Shown one piece after another: positions 62,654-64,000 of a stretch of DNA of 64,000 nt. The first letter of the stretch is position 1, and every line of letters starts with the position of its first letter. A program made the translations under genes and the position numbers. The DNA is taken from NCBI GenBank assembly GCA_963843605.1, contig CAWJLA010000005.1, positions 372,001 through 436,000 of the forward strand, in the 5' to 3' direction. This DNA is from FEN-1297 sp963843605. GTDB taxonomy: Bacteria; Bacteroidota; Ignavibacteria; Ignavibacteriales; Ignavibacteriaceae. The notes below the pieces were generated by a model. The model worked only from the letters and a program-made list of their open reading frames with translations, made no database searches and was not told where the DNA came from.

Positions 62654-63730
62654 TTAATATATTGCTTCCCTTATTTTTGCACTTATAAAATCCATTACCC
62701 AAACAACCAGAGCTATCATAATTACTATAAGTCCTACCTCGTGCCATCTAGCCAGGCCTTGGTACTGCATCAGCATTGTACCGATACCGCCGCCGCCTAC
62801 AAGACCGATAATCGTAGCCATACGCACGTTAATATCCCATCGGTAAATTGTAAATGACAGAAAAGGAAGCACGATCTGCGGTACAACGGCATGCCAAACA
62901 ACCTGAATTTTATTTGCGCCCGTAGCCGCAATAGCCTCAACGGGCCCCTGCTCTATCCCTTCTATCGCTTCGGAATATAATTTAGCGTTCGACGCGATGG
63001 TGTGAACAAGCAATGCAACCATACCTGCAAACGGACCTATACCGACCCATACCGAAAAAATTATTGCCCAGATTAATGGCTCAATAGATCTGACAAAATT
63101 TAGACCTATCCTTAGCACATAATAAATTGCAAACGTAATTTTATTTTCCTTCATCAAATTTCTGGCGGTAAAGAAACTAAGGAGTAATGTAACCGGGATC
63201 GAAATTAAAGTTGCAACCAGCGCAATGTAAATCGTTTCGATCATCGCAAACAGCGCATCGTCGAATATGCCGAAATTCGGCTGGAATAACGCACCGAATA
63301 TTCTTTGCGCTCCTTCAAGTCCTTCCGAACTGAATAGACCGACTAAAGAAATTTTAGTAACAATCCAGCCTGCAATAAAAGTAATATTAAAAAGGAACCA
63401 GCCGAAAATTTCTACGGTCCATTTGGTTGTATTATTATCCTTTGCGATGCCGAATAATTTGCAAGATAAAGATGTTTTTGTCGATGCCCAGGTAATTCCT
63501 ATAAGCACGCTTAAAATAAAGATGAACCCAATCTGATACCAGGAAAAAGGCAGGTCTCTAAGATCCATTATAAATTTGTAATAGATCGCCCTCTGCAAAA
63601 CCAGAATACTGTAAAAAACAAAAAATATATCGAGGAAAACAGCCTTGACGAAATTAAATTTTGCTTCTCTTTTTTGATTATTCGCTATTATCTGCTGCGG
63701 GTGCAATTCCAATTCCGGATTAGTTATCAT
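62654..63730 (-). CDS. phnE: PhnE-type phosphonate/phosphate ABC transporter permease
   Basis: A 358-residue inner-membrane permease with about six hydrophobic segments. The ABC-permease EAA-loop region is clear (SEAIEGIEQGPVEAIAATGA, then NKIQVVWHAVVPQIVLPFLS), and the end reads ATIIGLVGGGGIGTMLMQYQ, as in PhnE. It is longer than E. coli PhnE (about 260) because of an N-terminal extension of about 100 residues with two to three extra membrane segments. It overlaps the ATPase gene by 4 bp (ATGA). Whether it carries phosphonate, phosphite or phosphate is not decidable. Confidence 0.88.
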   Translation of the reverse strand: MITNPELELHPQQIIANNQKREAKFNFVKAVFLDIFFVFYSILVLQRAIYYKFIMDLRDLPFSWYQIGFIFILSVLIGITWASTKTSLSCKLFGIAKDNNTTKWTVEIFGWFLFNITFIAGWIVTKISLVGLFSSEGLEGAQRIFGALFQPNFGIFDDALFAMIETIYIALVATLISIPVTLLLSFFTARNLMKENKITFAIYYVLRIGLNFVRSIEPLIWAIIFSVWVGIGPFAGMVALLVHTIASNAKLYSEAIEGIEQGPVEAIAATGANKIQVVWHAVVPQIVLPFLSFTIYRWDINVRMATIIGLVGGGGIGTMLMQYQGLARWHEVGLIVIMIALVVWVMDFISAKIREAIY

Positions 63731-64000
63731 CTGATTTCGACCTCAATTGCTTCTTCTCCGTATATTGTTTTAAACCATGCTTCGTCAATATCCGATGGAT
63801 TGCCCTGATAAACTATTTCGCCGGCTTTTAATGCAATTACCCGTGTAGCATATCTTCTAACAAGACTGAGAAAATGCAGGTTGCAAATAACCGTCGTACC
63901 CATTTCTTTATTAATTTTTTCAAAATACTGCATAATTGAGTTTGACGTTGCGGGATCCAGAGAGGCTACCGGTTCGTCTGCCAGCAGTAATTTTGGATTC
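63727..64000 (-). CDS. phnC: PhnC-type ABC transporter ATPase (5' part missing)
   Basis: The last 90 codons of an ABC ATPase that continues beyond the right edge. It begins NPKLLLADEPVASLDPATSN (Walker B plus the D-loop), then the switch His in TTVICNLHFLSLVRRYATRV, and ends with a typical PhnC tail (ALKAGEIVYQGNPSDIDE). DEPVASLDP and CNLHFL are PhnC-like. Partner of the overlapping permease; the substrate-binding protein would lie further upstream, outside the window. Confidence 0.9.
   Translation of the reverse strand, partial: NPKLLLADEPVASLDPATSNSIMQYFEKINKEMGTTVICNLHFLSLVRRYATRVIALKAGEIVYQGNPSDIDEAWFKTIYGEEAIEVEIR

Overview
The window is AT-rich, densely coded bacterial chromosome. It most resembles the Ignavibacteria (Ignavibacteriota/Chlorobi side of the FCB group): a Gram-negative with lipopolysaccharide genes, many outer-membrane beta-barrels, an M6-like secreted protease, and a cellulase ending in the type IX secretion-style tail (YPNPFNPSTVISYELP) typical of that group. 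This placement is an inference from protein style, because no rRNA gene is present. No tRNA, rRNA, CRISPR array or intact transposon was seen.

Layout. 1-0.5 kb: 3'-truncated phosphofructokinase with PPi-type residues. 0.7-7.2 kb: PcrA/UvrD helicase, HemF, an M6-like secreted protease, ferritin. 7.3-12.3 kb: complex I genes nuoABCDEF on the minus strand, interrupted between nuoD and nuoE by a frameshifted four-helix-bundle (S23/IVP-type) gene. 12.6-17.5 kb: beta-CASP nuclease, FnIII lipoprotein, outer-membrane barrel, RsbW-like anti-sigma kinase. 17.9-19.5 kb: malate dehydrogenase facing rplU-rpmA, with a shared terminator. 19.9-28.5 kb: a degenerate-receiver LuxR regulator converging on a long minus-strand series (barrel protein, DNA methyltransferase, xseA, xseB, dxs, Gfo/Idh/MocA oxidoreductase, phoB-like, phoR-like). 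28.6-33.4 kb: sulfur amino-acid genes (two Cys/Met PLP enzymes, cystathionine beta-synthase). 33.5-35.9 kb: fmt-def and a frameshifted barrel gene. 36.1-44.3 kb: beta-glucan utilisation (two GH3 enzymes, ROK glucokinase, frameshifted GH9 cellulase). 45.1-51.1 kb: OPT transporter, TIGR02757 protein, a SatD/DUF3307 pair behind a three-palindrome array, pdxJ, frameshifted CPBP protease. 51.1-56.5 kb: lipopolysaccharide export and Kdo synthesis (lptB, OstA-like, LptC-like, kdsD, an unrecognised frameshifted gene, kdsA). 57-64 kb: LmbE-like deacetylase, YtxH-like protein, TetR regulator, phoU-pstB, and a PhnE/PhnC-type transporter running off the right edge.

The genes suggest a polysaccharide-degrading heterotroph: GH9 cuts beta-glucans outside the cell, GH3 enzymes release glucose, and the ROK kinase phosphorylates it for a glycolysis that may use PPi. 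PhoB/PhoR-like, PhoU, PstB and PhnCE-type genes point to phosphate-responsive uptake.

Two things stand out. First, four genes (35.1, 42.3, 50.3, 54.9 kb) are each broken by a one-step indel in or beside an A/T run; this may reflect assembly error or real slippage. Second, a SatD-family gene with a C-terminal helix-turn-helix and a membrane partner lies behind three near-identical 19-bp palindromes spaced exactly 28 bp apart, a candidate self-regulated module.
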